A stretch of DNA of 64,000 nucleotides from Dyella marensis. GTDB taxonomy: Bacteria > Pseudomonadota > Gammaproteobacteria > Xanthomonadales > Rhodanobacteraceae. The stretch is taken from the NCBI RefSeq assembly GCF_900112865.1, contig NZ_FONH01000018.1:31323-95322 (forward strand), given 5' to 3'. The translations under genes and the position numbers were made by a program. The first letter of the stretch is position 1. Every line of letters starts with the position of its first letter. Of this stretch, positions 17,247-26,979 are shown in pieces. A model generated the notes under the pieces. It was not told the origin of the DNA, made no database searches, and saw only the letters and a program-made list of their open reading frames with translations.

Positions 17247-18434
17247 ATGTCTAGCCAAACTCCGCTCGCGGCCGACAACGCCGCTCCCCAACCGCAGAAG
17301 AACCGCCGCGGCTTCCTGCTGCGCCTGCTCGGCGTGGCGGTGATCCTCGCCGCCGCCGGCTGGACCGCCTGGTATTTCCTCGACGGCCGCTGGTACGAAG
17401 GCACCGACGACGCCTACGTCAACGGCAACGTGGTGCAGATCACCCCGCAGGTGCCCGGCACCGTGGTCACCATCGGCGCCGACGACGGCGACCTGGTGCA
17501 CGCCGGCGACGTGCTGGTGAAGCTCGACCCGAGCAACACCGAAGTCGCCCTGGCCGAAGCCAAGGCCAGCCTGGCCAGCACCGTGCGCCACGTGCGCGGC
17601 CTCTACAGCAATGTCTCCGGCGCCCAGGCCGACGTGGCCGCGCGCAAGGTGGCGGTGGACAAGGCGCGCGCCGACTTCAACCGCCGCCGCGACCTGGCCA
17701 AGTCCGGCGCGATCTCCGCCGAGGAGCTGTCGCACGCGCAGGACACCCTGACCACCGCCGAGAGCGGGCTGATCACCGCGCAGCAGCAGTTCGAGACCAG
17801 CAAGGTGCTGGTCGACGACACCGTGGTCGCCTCGCATCCGGACGTGCAGGCCGCCGCCGCCAAGCTGCGCGCCGCCTATCTCGACAACCTGCGCACCACC
17901 ATCGTGGCGCCGGTCGACGGCTACGTCGCCAAGCGCTCGGTGCAGCTGGGCCAGCGCGTCGCCACCGGCGCGCCGCTGATGGCGGTGGTGCCGCTGCATC
18001 AGGTGTGGATCGACGCCAACTTCAAGGAGACCCAGCTGACCCACATGCGCATCGGCCAGCCGGTGGAGATCCGCGCCGATGTGTACGGTGGCAAGGTCAC
18101 CTACAAGGCGCACGTGCAGAGCCTGGGCGTGGGCACCGGCAGCGCGTTCTCGCTGCTGCCGGCGCAGAACGCCACCGGCAACTGGATCAAGATCGTGCAG
18201 CGCGTGCCGGTGCGCGTGTTCTTCGACGACCCGACGCAGCTGGACCAACACCCGCTGCGCATCGGCCTGTCCACCGACGTGGAAGTGAACCTGCACGACC
18301 AGACCGGCCCGATGCTGGCCAGGCAGGCCCCGTCACAGCCGGCTTTCAAGACCGACGTGTACGCCCGGCAGATGGCCGAGGCCGACAGCGCGATCGGCCA
18401 GATCATCCACGCCAACATGGCCGGCCAGAAGTAA
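17247..18434 (+). CDS. emrA: HlyD/EmrA family periplasmic adaptor
   Basis: This 395-residue membrane fusion protein has a single N-terminal membrane anchor at about residues 22-45. A biotinyl-lipoyl domain follows (GTVVTIGADDGDLVHAGDVL), then a coiled-coil hairpin around residues 90-190, the second lipoyl half (TTIVAPVDGYVAKRSVQLGQ) and a beta-barrel domain (VWIDANFKETQLTHMRIGQP). It would connect the EmrB-like pump in the inner membrane to the outer-membrane channel encoded just upstream. The name is by family and operon context. Confidence 0.92.
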   Translation: MSSQTPLAADNAAPQPQKNRRGFLLRLLGVAVILAAAGWTAWYFLDGRWYEGTDDAYVNGNVVQITPQVPGTVVTIGADDGDLVHAGDVLVKLDPSNTEVALAEAKASLASTVRHVRGLYSNVSGAQADVAARKVAVDKARADFNRRRDLAKSGAISAEELSHAQDTLTTAESGLITAQQQFETSKVLVDDTVVASHPDVQAAAAKLRAAYLDNLRTTIVAPVDGYVAKRSVQLGQRVATGAPLMAVVPLHQVWIDANFKETQLTHMRIGQPVEIRADVYGGKVTYKAHVQSLGVGTGSAFSLLPAQNATGNWIKIVQRVPVRVFFDDPTQLDQHPLRIGLSTDVEVNLHDQTGPMLARQAPSQPAFKTDVYARQMAEADSAIGQIIHANMAGQK

Positions 18435-18441
18435 GCCGCCG

Positions 18442-18469
18442 CGGCGGATCCCCAGGCGGGGATCCGCCG
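18442..18469 (+). other. Perfect intercistronic hairpin between emrA and emrB
   Basis: CGGCGGATCCCC and GGGGATCCGCCG form a perfect 12-base-pair stem with the loop AGGC, starting seven bases after the emrA stop codon. No T-run follows, so it is not a standard terminator. It may protect the upstream message from 3' decay or tune the ratio of adaptor to pump. Confidence 0.7.
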
Positions 18470-18515
18470 GCAGCGCTCGCCTCGGCTCCCCACCGCCCTC
18501 CGGCACGCCTATCCC

Positions 18516-20045
18516 ATGAGCACTCAATTCCGTCCCCCCAACATGGCACTGACCACGGTCGGCCTGTCGTTGGCGACCTTCATGCAGGTGCTGGACACCA
18601 CCATCGCCAACGTGTCGCTGCCGACCATCGCCGGCAACCTCGGCGTGAGCGTGAACCAGAGCACCTGGGTGATCACCTCGTTCGCGGTGAGCATGGCCAT
18701 CTCGCTGCCGCTCACCGGCTTCCTCACCCGCCGCTTCGGCGAGGTGAAGATGTTCATCTGGTCGACCCTGCTGTTCTCGCTGGCCTCGTTCCTGTGCGGC
18801 ATCGCGCAGAGCATGGGCATGCTGATCCTGTTCCGGGCCATCCAGGGCGCGGTGGCCGGGCCGATGTATCCGGTGACGCAGGCGCTGCTGATCTCGATCT
18901 ATCCACCGGCCAAGCGCGGCATGGCGCTGGCGCTGCTGGCCATGGTGACGGTGGTGGCGCCGATCGCAGGTCCCATCCTGGGCGGCTGGATCACCGACAA
19001 CTATTCCTGGCCGTGGATCTTCTTCATCAACGTGCCGATCGGCATCTTCGCCAGCATGGTCATCGGCGCCCAGATGAAGGAGCGCAAGGACGTCACCATG
19101 CGTCCGAAGATGGACTATGTGGGCCTGATCACGCTGATCATCGGCGTGGGCGCGCTGCAGATCGTGCTGGACAAGGGCAATGACGAAGACTGGTTCAGCT
19201 CCACCTTCATCGTGGTCACCAGCATTGTCGCGGTGCTGGGCATCGCGGTGTTCCTGATCTGGGAGCTGACCGACAAGGAACCGATCGTCGACCTGCGCCT
19301 GTTCCGCCACCGCAACTTCCGCATGGGCACGCTTTCGCTGGTGCTGGCGTATGCGGCGTTCTTCGCGATCGGCCTGCTGGTGCCGCAGTGGATGCAGCGC
19401 AACCTGGGCTATACGTCGACCTGGGCGGGCTTCGCCAGCGCGCCGCTGGGCATCCTGCCGGTGCTGCTGACTTTCATCGTCGGCAAGTACTCGACCAGGT
19501 TCGACCTGCGCCTGGTGGCGTCGATCTCGTTTCTGGTGATGGGCACCACCAGCTTCCTGCGTTCGGACTTCTTCCTCGACATCGACTTCATGCACATCGC
19601 CGGCGTGCAGTTGCTGCAGGGCCTGGGCGTGGCGCTGTTCTTCATGCCGGTGACCACCATCCTGCTGTCGGACCTGCAGCCGCACGAGATCGCCGCGGGC
19701 GGCGGCCTGGCCACCTTCCTGCGCACGCTGGGGGCGAGCTTCTCGGCCTCGCTGACCACCTTCATGTGGGATCGCCGCGCGGTGGTGCATCACGCCCAGC
19801 TGACCGAGCACATCACGCCCTACGACCCCACCGCGACGCAGGCGCTAGGCCAGCTCGGCGGCGGCGATCCGCAGACGGCCGCGGCGGTGGTCAACCAGAT
19901 GATCACCCAGCAGGGTTACCAGATCTCGTTCAACGAGGTGTTCCACGTGCTGGGCTGGATCTTCGTCAGCCTGATCGTGGTGGTCTGGATGACCAGGCCG
20001 CCCTTCACGGCCAAGGCCGGACCCGCCGCGGGCGGCGGCCACTGA
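18516..20045 (+). CDS. emrB: DHA2 family MFS efflux permease (EmrB/QacA)
   Basis: This 509-residue inner-membrane proton antiporter has about 14 membrane segments. The first helix carries LDTTIANVSLPTIAGNLG, the classic motif of the DHA2 subfamily, and PILGGWITDNYSW matches motif C in helix 5. It would export hydrophobic drugs or metabolites through the EmrA-like adaptor and the NodT-type channel. It is the last gene of the MarR-controlled operon and is followed by a terminator. Confidence 0.94.
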   Translation: MSTQFRPPNMALTTVGLSLATFMQVLDTTIANVSLPTIAGNLGVSVNQSTWVITSFAVSMAISLPLTGFLTRRFGEVKMFIWSTLLFSLASFLCGIAQSMGMLILFRAIQGAVAGPMYPVTQALLISIYPPAKRGMALALLAMVTVVAPIAGPILGGWITDNYSWPWIFFINVPIGIFASMVIGAQMKERKDVTMRPKMDYVGLITLIIGVGALQIVLDKGNDEDWFSSTFIVVTSIVAVLGIAVFLIWELTDKEPIVDLRLFRHRNFRMGTLSLVLAYAAFFAIGLLVPQWMQRNLGYTSTWAGFASAPLGILPVLLTFIVGKYSTRFDLRLVASISFLVMGTTSFLRSDFFLDIDFMHIAGVQLLQGLGVALFFMPVTTILLSDLQPHEIAAGGGLATFLRTLGASFSASLTTFMWDRRAVVHHAQLTEHITPYDPTATQALGQLGGGDPQTAAAVVNQMITQQGYQISFNEVFHVLGWIFVSLIVVVWMTRPPFTAKAGPAAGGGH

Positions 20046-20063
20046 TCCGGCGGACATGAAAAA

Positions 20064-20087
20064 CAACGGCCCCGTTCGGGGCCGTTG
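20064..20087. terminator. Bidirectional terminator after emrB
   Basis: CAACGGCCCCG and CGGGGCCGTTG form an almost perfect stem around a two- to three-base loop. Short A- and T-rich stretches lie on either side. It separates emrB from the convergent pagL-like gene. Confidence 0.85.
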
Positions 20088-20111
20088 CAATTTCGGGGGG
20101 GTCAAAGCGTC

Positions 20112-20639
20112 TTACAGATCGAAGCCCACGCCTACCAGCGCCATGGTCTCGCCACGGTTGGGTCCGTGCGTGCCGCCGTTGGAGATATGCCGGATCTGGA
20201 AGCTGAGGTATTTGCCTTGCCAACCCACCGTATTGACGAATTCGCCCACGCTGCTCAGCGCCATGGTGCGGCCGGTCTGCACCGCGCCCTGCAGGCTGTA
20301 GAAGAAGCCGTGGTACCAGTCGCCTTCGCTGCCATAGCGCAGGCGCGCGCCGCCGGCGACCAGCCAGACGTCGTCGCCGGTCTCGTAGCGATTGCCCCGG
20401 TAGCGGGCCAGGTCGCGGCCGCCGATCCAGCCGACGGAAACGTCGGGCGCCCAGGTAAAGCGGGTGCTGCCAATGGGATGGGCGTCGAAGGTCGCCTCGA
20501 CGAAGGCGGCGTTGGTGCCGTGCGAATCCATGTAGCTGCGCCCGCCCTGGACTTCCAGGTGGGTCGCGGCAGAAGCGGCAGAAGCCGCGCCGGCCATGGC
20601 CAGCGCAAGCGCGCTAAGAAAAACCTTATTCAAACGCAT
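20112..20639 (-). CDS. PagL-like lipid A 3-O-deacylase (acyloxyacyl hydrolase family)
   Basis: This 175-residue outer-membrane protein has a signal peptide cleaved near SAA-THL (residue 25) and then eight predicted barrel strands. The motif RHISNGG gives H151 and S153, with a glutamate 13 residues later (E164). This His-Ser-Glu arrangement is that of PagL, which removes the 3-position acyl chain from lipid A. The reaction remodels lipopolysaccharide and lowers its recognition by host immunity in other species. The gene is convergent with the emr-type operon and has no operon partner. Confidence 0.82.
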   Translation of the reverse strand: MRLNKVFLSALALAMAGAASAASAATHLEVQGGRSYMDSHGTNAAFVEATFDAHPIGSTRFTWAPDVSVGWIGGRDLARYRGNRYETGDDVWLVAGGARLRYGSEGDWYHGFFYSLQGAVQTGRTMALSSVGEFVNTVGWQGKYLSFQIRHISNGGTHGPNRGETMALVGVGFDL

Positions 20640-20846
20640 GGGGATGCCTTTTGGGGGACAGTTCTTTTATGAACTATATGGTTCAATAAGTGTCGTCGAT
20701 CCCCGGTGAACTCGTAAATCCCACCTTCGTTCGACTCAGCGTTCCCCCAAACGCACCAATTGATTTAGCCCGGATGTTATAGTGACGAATAATCGTCCGG
20801 GTAAAACAGCTCCACCCACACACTCCCTCCCCCGGATCACATAGCC

Positions 20847-21437
20847 ATGCACCCCAGTCAGAGCCAGAGCTGCACCGCCTTCGATGGCCACCGCCTGATC
20901 GCCTCGGGTTCGCTGCGTGAGGTGGCCTCCGCCACCAAGCGTGCGATCGACGCCGGCGCCAAGGGACCGGTGCTCGTGTTCGACGACCAGACCAGCCTGC
21001 CCGTGGAAATCGATTTCCGCGGCAGCCAGGACGACGTGCTGTCCCGCCTCGGTCTCGCCCAGGCCGCCACCGAGACCGCGCCGCGCGGCCCGGGCCGCCC
21101 GCGCCTGGGCGTGGTGGCGCGCGAGATCACCCTGTTGCCGCGCCATTGGGAATGGCTGGCCGAGCAGCCCGGCGGCGCGTCCGCCACGCTGCGCCGGCTG
21201 GTCGAGGATGCCCGCCGCAGCGAGCAGGACCGCGCGCGCCGCGCCGGCGAGGCGCTGGACCGCTTCATGCAGGCCATGGCCGGCGACCTGCCGCACTACG
21301 AGGAAGCCTCGCGCGCCTACTGGCGTGGCGAGCGCGACCGCTTCGACCAGCTGGTCGAGACGTGGCCGGCCGACGTGCGCGATCATGCGCGTCGCCTCGC
21401 GGCGGCGGCCTGGAACGACGCGGACGCCATCGCCTGA
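20847..21437 (+). CDS. DUF2239 family protein
   Basis: This 196-residue cytoplasmic protein matches the DUF2239 family: an N-terminal domain with FDGHRLIASGSLREVA and GPVLVFDDQTSLPVEIDFRG, then the conserved GRPRLGVVAREITLLPRHWE segment (about residues 86-105). A helical C-terminal half follows with A-R-R-A-G-E-A-L-D-R-F-M-Q. The GRPRLGVVAREVTLLPRHW-type motif is the family hallmark. Its function is unknown. It precedes the MATE gene on the same strand by 43 bases and may share its transcript. Confidence 0.85.
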   Translation: MHPSQSQSCTAFDGHRLIASGSLREVASATKRAIDAGAKGPVLVFDDQTSLPVEIDFRGSQDDVLSRLGLAQAATETAPRGPGRPRLGVVAREITLLPRHWEWLAEQPGGASATLRRLVEDARRSEQDRARRAGEALDRFMQAMAGDLPHYEEASRAYWRGERDRFDQLVETWPADVRDHARRLAAAAWNDADAIA

Positions 21438-21480
21438 GACCCAGCTACCGCCCGCGCCTCCGGAACAAAACCAGCTCACC

Positions 21481-22908
21481 ATGTCGCCGTCTGCTTCCCG
21501 CCGCCCCTCGCTCACCGAGGGGCCGATCGCCCGCACCCTGCTGCTGTTCGCGCTGCCCATCATGGGCAGCACGGTGCTGCAGTCGCTCAACGCGTCCGTC
21601 AATGCGATGTGGATCGGGCATTTCCTGGGCGAGTCCGCGCTGAGCGCGGTAAGCAATGCCAGCCTGATCGTGTTCCTGCTGCTCACCGCCGTGTTCGGCG
21701 TGAGCATGGCCAGCACCATCCTGGTCGGACAGAGCCTGGGCGCGCGCAACATGGTGGAGGCCAAGCGCGTGGTCGGCACCGGGGTGAGTTTCTTCGTGGC
21801 GCTGTCGACCCTGGTCGCCGTGCTGGGTTACTTCAACACCGCATGGATGCTGCAGCAGCTGGGTACGCCGGCCGACGCGATGCCGTACGCCGTGCCCTAC
21901 CTGCGCATGGTCTTCGTGGCCATGCCGTCGATGTACTTCTATAACTTCCTGATGATGACGCTGCGCGGCGCCGGCGATGCGCGCACGCCCTTCATGTTCA
22001 TGGCGATGTCGGTGCTGCTGGACATCGCGCTCAACCCGCTTTTCATGTTCGGCTGGGGGCCGGTGCCGGCGATGGGCACGGCCGGTTCCGGCTTCGCCAC
22101 GCTGATCTCGCAGAGCGTGGCCCTGGCCGCGCTGCTCACCACGCTGTACCGCCGCAAGCACTTCCTGCGCCTGACCGGCCATGAGCTGGGCTATCTGAAG
22201 CCGGATCCGGCAATCCTGCGCGCGCTGGTGTTCAAGGGCCTGCCGATGGGCCTGCAGATGATCGTGATCTCGTCCTCGGCGATGCTGATGATGCGCCTGG
22301 TCAACGGCTACGGCTCGCACACCACCGCAGCCTACGGCGCCGTGACGCAGTTGTGGACCTATGTGCAGATGCCGGCGATGGCGATCGGCGCGGCGGTGTC
22401 CTCGATGGCGGCGCAGAACGTGGGCGCTCGCCTGTGGGACCGCGTGCACCGCATCACCCGCGCCGGCGTGGCCTACAATTTTCTGTTGAGCGGCTCGCTG
22501 ATCGCGCTGATCTATGTGTTCAACCGCGGCGCGCTGCACCTGTTCCTGCCGTCCGACGGCGATGCGCTCGCGCTGGCGCAGCACCTGAACATGATCGCGG
22601 TGTGGTCCTTCATGTTCTTCGGCGTCACCTTCGTGCTGTTCGGCGTGGTGCGCTCCACCGGCGCGGTGTGGCCGCCGCTGATCGTGCTGACCATCTCGAT
22701 GTGGCTGATCCGTCCGCCGTTCGCCTTCGCGCTGATGCCGCACATCGGTGCGGACGCGATCTGGTGGAGCTTCCCGCTGGGTTCGCTGGCCTCGATGCTG
22801 ATGGCAATGGCCTATTACCGCTGGGGCGGCTGGCAGAGCGCGCACATGCTGGCGCCGCCGGCGCCCGCGCCCGCGCCCGACGCGGTGGCGGCCGAGGCCG
22901 CCGACTAA
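21481..22908 (+). CDS. MATE family efflux transporter
   Basis: This 475-residue inner-membrane protein has twelve predicted membrane segments in two similar halves: ARTLLLFALPIMGSTVLQSL begins the first, and LRALVFKGLPMGLQMIVISS begins the second at about residue 245. This is the arrangement of MATE (NorM/DinF) antiporters, which export cationic drugs using sodium or proton gradients. The C-terminus is a low-complexity Ala/Pro tail. The ATG at 21481 is chosen because the reading frame upstream overlaps the DUF2239 gene. Confidence 0.93.
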   Translation: MSPSASRRPSLTEGPIARTLLLFALPIMGSTVLQSLNASVNAMWIGHFLGESALSAVSNASLIVFLLLTAVFGVSMASTILVGQSLGARNMVEAKRVVGTGVSFFVALSTLVAVLGYFNTAWMLQQLGTPADAMPYAVPYLRMVFVAMPSMYFYNFLMMTLRGAGDARTPFMFMAMSVLLDIALNPLFMFGWGPVPAMGTAGSGFATLISQSVALAALLTTLYRRKHFLRLTGHELGYLKPDPAILRALVFKGLPMGLQMIVISSSAMLMMRLVNGYGSHTTAAYGAVTQLWTYVQMPAMAIGAAVSSMAAQNVGARLWDRVHRITRAGVAYNFLLSGSLIALIYVFNRGALHLFLPSDGDALALAQHLNMIAVWSFMFFGVTFVLFGVVRSTGAVWPPLIVLTISMWLIRPPFAFALMPHIGADAIWWSFPLGSLASMLMAMAYYRWGGWQSAHMLAPPAPAPAPDAVAAEAAD

Positions 22909-22986
22909 GCGCTGCCACGCGGCTGTCATGCCGCGTGCCTACCGTGGGCGCATGACCAGCCCCATCCTTCGCGGCCGGCGGCACGC

Positions 22987-24630
22987 ATGAGTTTCTCGCG
23001 CCGCCGCTTCCTGCTCGGCGCCGGCGGACTGCTCGCCGCGCCCCTGTTCCCCGAACTGCTGCGCGCGGCGCCGGCCATGCCGATGGCCGATGGCCCCCGC
23101 ATGGCGCCGCAGCTGGCCGAACCGAACCAGCCGCTGGTCAATCCGGCGACCTTGCCGCGCTTCGTCGACACGCTGCCGCTGCCGCCGGTCGCGCGTCCCA
23201 TCGGGCAGCGCGAGCATCCGGCGCACCCCGGCCGCCGCCTGCCGCTCTACCGCATGGAAATGCGTGCGTTCCAGGCACGCCTGCATCGCGACCTGCCGCC
23301 CACCACGCTGTGGGGCTACCAGGGCAGCAGCCCGGGCCCGACGCTGGAAGCGAAACGCGGCGAACCGTTCCTGATCGAATGGGCGAACGCGCTGCCGACC
23401 CATCACCTGCTGCCGATCGACCATGGCATCCACGGCGCGGAAAAAGACCGTCCCGACGTGCGCACCGTTGCCCATGTGCACGGCGCGCGTGTCGGCCCGA
23501 ATGACGATGGCTGGCCGGAAGACGCCTTCGCGCCCGGCCATTCGCTGCTCTACCACTATCCCAACGCACAAGACGCCGCGACGCTCTGGTATCACGATCA
23601 TGCGATGGGCATCACCCGGCTCAACATCTATGCCGGTCTCTACGGCGCCTACCTGCTGCGCGATCCGGAAGAACAGGCGCTGGCGCTGCCCGACGGCGAG
23701 CACGAACTGCCGCTGATCCTGTGCGACCGCCTGATCGCGCGCGACGGCCAACTCTACTATCCGGTCTCCGACGATCCCGCCGCGCCGTGGGTATCGGAGG
23801 CCTACGGCAACGCCACGCTGTGCAACGGCAAGCTCTATCCGTTCATCGAAGTGGAACCGCGCCGCTATCGCCTGCGCCTGATCAACGCGGCGAATGCACG
23901 CCATTACGAGCTGAGCCTGTCGAGTCGCCACCCCTTCGTGCAGATCGGCTCCGACCAGGGCCTGCTGCCGGCGCCGCTGGAGCGCATGCGGGTGGAGTTG
24001 TATCCGGCCGAGCGCGCCGATGTGGTGGTCGACTTCTCCGGGCTGGATGGCCAGACGGTGGAGCTGCGCCAGCCGTCCGAACCGCTGCTGCAGTTCCGCG
24101 TGCGCAATCGCGGCGACAAGAACGCGGTATCGGTCGCCATGCCAACCGCGCTGCGCGCCGTGCCGCGCATCGACCCGGCCAGCGCCACGCGCGAACGCAT
24201 CCTTACCGTCGGCGAGATGGACGACGCCAACGGCAACGCGATGATGATGACGCTCGGCGGGCATCACTGGTCCGACCCGATCACCGAGGATCCGCTGCAG
24301 GACAGCGTGGAGATCTGGAGCCTGGTCAACCTCACCGGCGACGCGCATCCGATCCATCTGCACCTGGTGCGTTTCCAGATCCTCGAACGTCGTCCTTATG
24401 ACCTGTTCGCCTGGAACGAGCGCAAGGAACTGAAGTACACCGGCCCCGGCCAGCCGCCACCGCCGCATGAGGCCGGCTGGAAGGACACCGTGCGCGCCGA
24501 CCCCGACATGGTCACTCGCATCATCGTGCGTTTCGAAGGCGAGCCCGGCAAATACGTGTGGCATTGCCATCTGCTCGAGCACGAAGACAACGAAATGATG
24601 CGTCCTTTCAAGCTGTTGCCGAAGGGCTGA
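22987..24630 (+). CDS. Multicopper oxidase, CotA/bilirubin-oxidase-like, Tat-exported
   Basis: This 547-residue enzyme has a twin-arginine signal (SRRRFLLGAGGLLAAPLF) at residues 4-21, so it is exported folded with its copper. All four copper-binding motifs are visible: HVHGARVGPNDD, WYHDHAMGITRLN, HPIHLHLVRF and WHCHLLEHEDNEMM. The set matches CotA-type laccases and bilirubin oxidases more closely than CueO. It would oxidise phenols, pigments or metal ions and reduce oxygen to water in the periplasm. The first motif has Val where CotA has Leu (HLHG). It is followed by a secreted phosphoesterase gene after 197 bases. Confidence 0.94.
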   Translation: MSFSRRRFLLGAGGLLAAPLFPELLRAAPAMPMADGPRMAPQLAEPNQPLVNPATLPRFVDTLPLPPVARPIGQREHPAHPGRRLPLYRMEMRAFQARLHRDLPPTTLWGYQGSSPGPTLEAKRGEPFLIEWANALPTHHLLPIDHGIHGAEKDRPDVRTVAHVHGARVGPNDDGWPEDAFAPGHSLLYHYPNAQDAATLWYHDHAMGITRLNIYAGLYGAYLLRDPEEQALALPDGEHELPLILCDRLIARDGQLYYPVSDDPAAPWVSEAYGNATLCNGKLYPFIEVEPRRYRLRLINAANARHYELSLSSRHPFVQIGSDQGLLPAPLERMRVELYPAERADVVVDFSGLDGQTVELRQPSEPLLQFRVRNRGDKNAVSVAMPTALRAVPRIDPASATRERILTVGEMDDANGNAMMMTLGGHHWSDPITEDPLQDSVEIWSLVNLTGDAHPIHLHLVRFQILERRPYDLFAWNERKELKYTGPGQPPPPHEAGWKDTVRADPDMVTRIIVRFEGEPGKYVWHCHLLEHEDNEMMRPFKLLPKG

Positions 24631-24827
24631 AAAACCGCGTTTTTTTGCGTATTCGCAAGGCTTTGCGCCTGTCGCCGCGCTGTCATCTGCGCGGTCTTCG
24701 CTGTCGCTTCGCTGCCAACGCAACGTCATCCGCGAAGACCATGCTCCGCGCCGGCCGCGTCGTCCACGCTGCGCGGCCGCATCAGGGGGACCACGTTGCA
24801 GCCTTTGCGTTGCAGGAGTCCAAAGTC

Positions 24828-26876
24828 ATGCCCAAGCTTCACGGCCGTCAGCGCTATCTGCCGTTCCTCACTGCTGCGCTCGCCACTGTCCTGGCCGGCG
24901 CCGCGGGTGCGCAAACCACTTCATCCGAACAGGATGCCGCATTCCGCCACGGTATCCCCGGTGCCGGTACCAGCCAGCGTCCAGGCCTGCCGGGCGGCAT
25001 CGTCACGCTGCATCGTCCCGGCGAGCCGGGTGACCGCAGCGATCGCACGCGCACCCCGATCAAGCACGTGATCCTGCTGATCGGCGAAAACCGCACCTTC
25101 GACCATGTCTATGCCACCTACACGCCGCCCAAGGGCCAGAGCGTGCGCAACCTGCTGTCCGAAGGCATCGTCAACGCCGACGGCACGCCCGGCCCGAACG
25201 TCGCGCTGGCCAAGCAGTGGCAAGCCACCGACACCGGCAAGTTCGCGGCCGCGCCGACACGCACCACGCCGTATGCGCTGCTGCCGGCGATGAACACCGG
25301 CGGTGCGCCGACCCAGCCCTACTTCGCTTCCGCCGCCCAGGCCGAAGCAGTCGAGCCCGGCCTGCCCGCCGGCGAATACGGCCAGCTCGCCAGCGGCGGC
25401 ACCGGCCTGCCGGGGCATGTGATCGACACGCGCTTCCCCACCCAGCTGGCCAACGCGCCGGTCGACATGAGCGCTTCGCTCAGCTACGACGACTACGCCA
25501 ACAGTCCCGTGCATCGCTTCTTCCAGATGTGGCAGCAGCTGGACTGCTCGATCGACGCGGCCACGCGCGCCAACCCCAGCGGTTGCCGCAACGACCTGTT
25601 CCCGTGGGTGGAAACCAGCTTCGGCGCCGGCAGCAACGGCGCGCCGCGTCCGGCCAGCTTCGACGAACAGACCACCGGCGAAGGTTCCACCGCCATGCAG
25701 TTCCTCAACATGGCCAAGGGCGACGCGCCGTACTTCAACCAGCTGGCGCGCGAGTACGCGCTCAGCGACAACTTCCACCAGTCCGTGATGGGCGGCACCG
25801 GCGCCAACCACATCATGCTCGGCTACGGCAGCCTCATCTATTACGCCGACGCGCAGGGCCGCCCGGCCACGCCGCCGGGCAACCAGATCGAGAATCCCGA
25901 TCCGATGCCGGGCACCGACAACTGGTACACCCAGGACGGCTACGGCGGCGGTTCCTACGTCAACTGCGCGGACGAGAGCCAGCCGGGCGTGGCCTCGGTG
26001 AAGGACTACCTGCGCAGCCTGCCGTACCGCAGCTTCCGCGGCGGCGACTGCAAGCGCGACGCGTACTACCTGGTCAACAACTACAACCCGGGCTACCTGG
26101 GCGACGGCACACCCGCGCCGCTGGGCGCCGACCAGTTCACCATCCCGCCGACGCGGCAGGAGAACCTGGCCCTGCTGCTGTCCCGCCACCACGTGAGCTG
26201 GAAGTACTACGGCGAAGGCTGGGGCGACGGTAAGGAGAACGGCGAGGGCGGCACCTTCTGCAATATCTGCGATCCGTTCCTGTACTCCACGCAGGTGATG
26301 ACCGATCCCAAGCTGCGCGCGAACAACCAGGACATCAACGATCTGTACCGCGATATCCAGAACAACACCCTGCCCGCGGTGGCGATCGCCAAGCCCGACG
26401 GCATTCTCGACGGCCATCCGGCTTCGTCCAAGCTGGGCCTGTTCGAGGGCTACGTGAAGAAGATCGTGGAGATGGCCAAGGCCAACCCAGAGGTGTGGAA
26501 GGACACCGCGATCGTGGTGACCTTCGACGAAGGCGGTGGCTATTGGGACTCCGGCTACATCCAGCCGATCGACTTCTTCGGCGACGGCACGCGCATCCCG
26601 ATGCTGGTGATCTCGCGGTATTCCACCGGCGGTCGCGTGGTGCACACCTATTACGACCATGTCTCCTTCGACAAATTCGTCGAAGCCAACTGGGGCTTGC
26701 ACGAGACCATCTCGCCGCGTGGCCGCGACAACCTGCCGAACCCGCGCTCGCGTCCGGGCGATCCCTACGTACCGGTCAATGCGCCCGCGCTGGGCAACAT
26801 GATGGATATGTTCGACTTCGGCCGCTATGCGCGGCATGACGCCGACGGCGCGGACAACGACGACCTACAGGACTGA
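24828..26876 (+). CDS. Secreted phosphoesterase family protein (phospholipase C/acid phosphatase type)
   Basis: This 682-residue exported enzyme has a signal peptide cleaved near AGA-QTT (residue 28). It belongs to the phosphoesterase superfamily of non-hemolytic phospholipases C and AcpA-type acid phosphatases. Key segments are IKHVILLIGENRTFDHVYAT (about residues 74-93), which carries the metal-binding Glu-Asn and the Thr nucleophile position, VVTFDEGGGYWDSG near residue 570, and YYDHVSFDKFVEANWGL near residue 610. It would hydrolyse phosphoesters outside the cytoplasm. The substrate cannot be told. The ATG at 24828 has AGGAG upstream. Confidence 0.85.
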   Translation: MPKLHGRQRYLPFLTAALATVLAGAAGAQTTSSEQDAAFRHGIPGAGTSQRPGLPGGIVTLHRPGEPGDRSDRTRTPIKHVILLIGENRTFDHVYATYTPPKGQSVRNLLSEGIVNADGTPGPNVALAKQWQATDTGKFAAAPTRTTPYALLPAMNTGGAPTQPYFASAAQAEAVEPGLPAGEYGQLASGGTGLPGHVIDTRFPTQLANAPVDMSASLSYDDYANSPVHRFFQMWQQLDCSIDAATRANPSGCRNDLFPWVETSFGAGSNGAPRPASFDEQTTGEGSTAMQFLNMAKGDAPYFNQLAREYALSDNFHQSVMGGTGANHIMLGYGSLIYYADAQGRPATPPGNQIENPDPMPGTDNWYTQDGYGGGSYVNCADESQPGVASVKDYLRSLPYRSFRGGDCKRDAYYLVNNYNPGYLGDGTPAPLGADQFTIPPTRQENLALLLSRHHVSWKYYGEGWGDGKENGEGGTFCNICDPFLYSTQVMTDPKLRANNQDINDLYRDIQNNTLPAVAIAKPDGILDGHPASSKLGLFEGYVKKIVEMAKANPEVWKDTAIVVTFDEGGGYWDSGYIQPIDFFGDGTRIPMLVISRYSTGGRVVHTYYDHVSFDKFVEANWGLHETISPRGRDNLPNPRSRPGDPYVPVNAPALGNMMDMFDFGRYARHDADGADNDDLQD

Positions 26877-26979
26877 GTCCTGAGGTCACTGCGCCATGGC
26901 CACGGGGCCATGGCGCCACCGTGCCGGCGCCGCAGGGAGGCGGCGCCGGCCAGCATGGATCACCGGGCAGGGCTTACCG

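Noticed and set aside
15735..18296. 853-codon minus-strand frame opposite the efflux genes
   Set aside because: It is low-complexity and His/Arg/Gly/Val-rich, and it lies antisense to the well-conserved outer-membrane channel and EmrA-like genes. High GC content leaves such frames open by chance.
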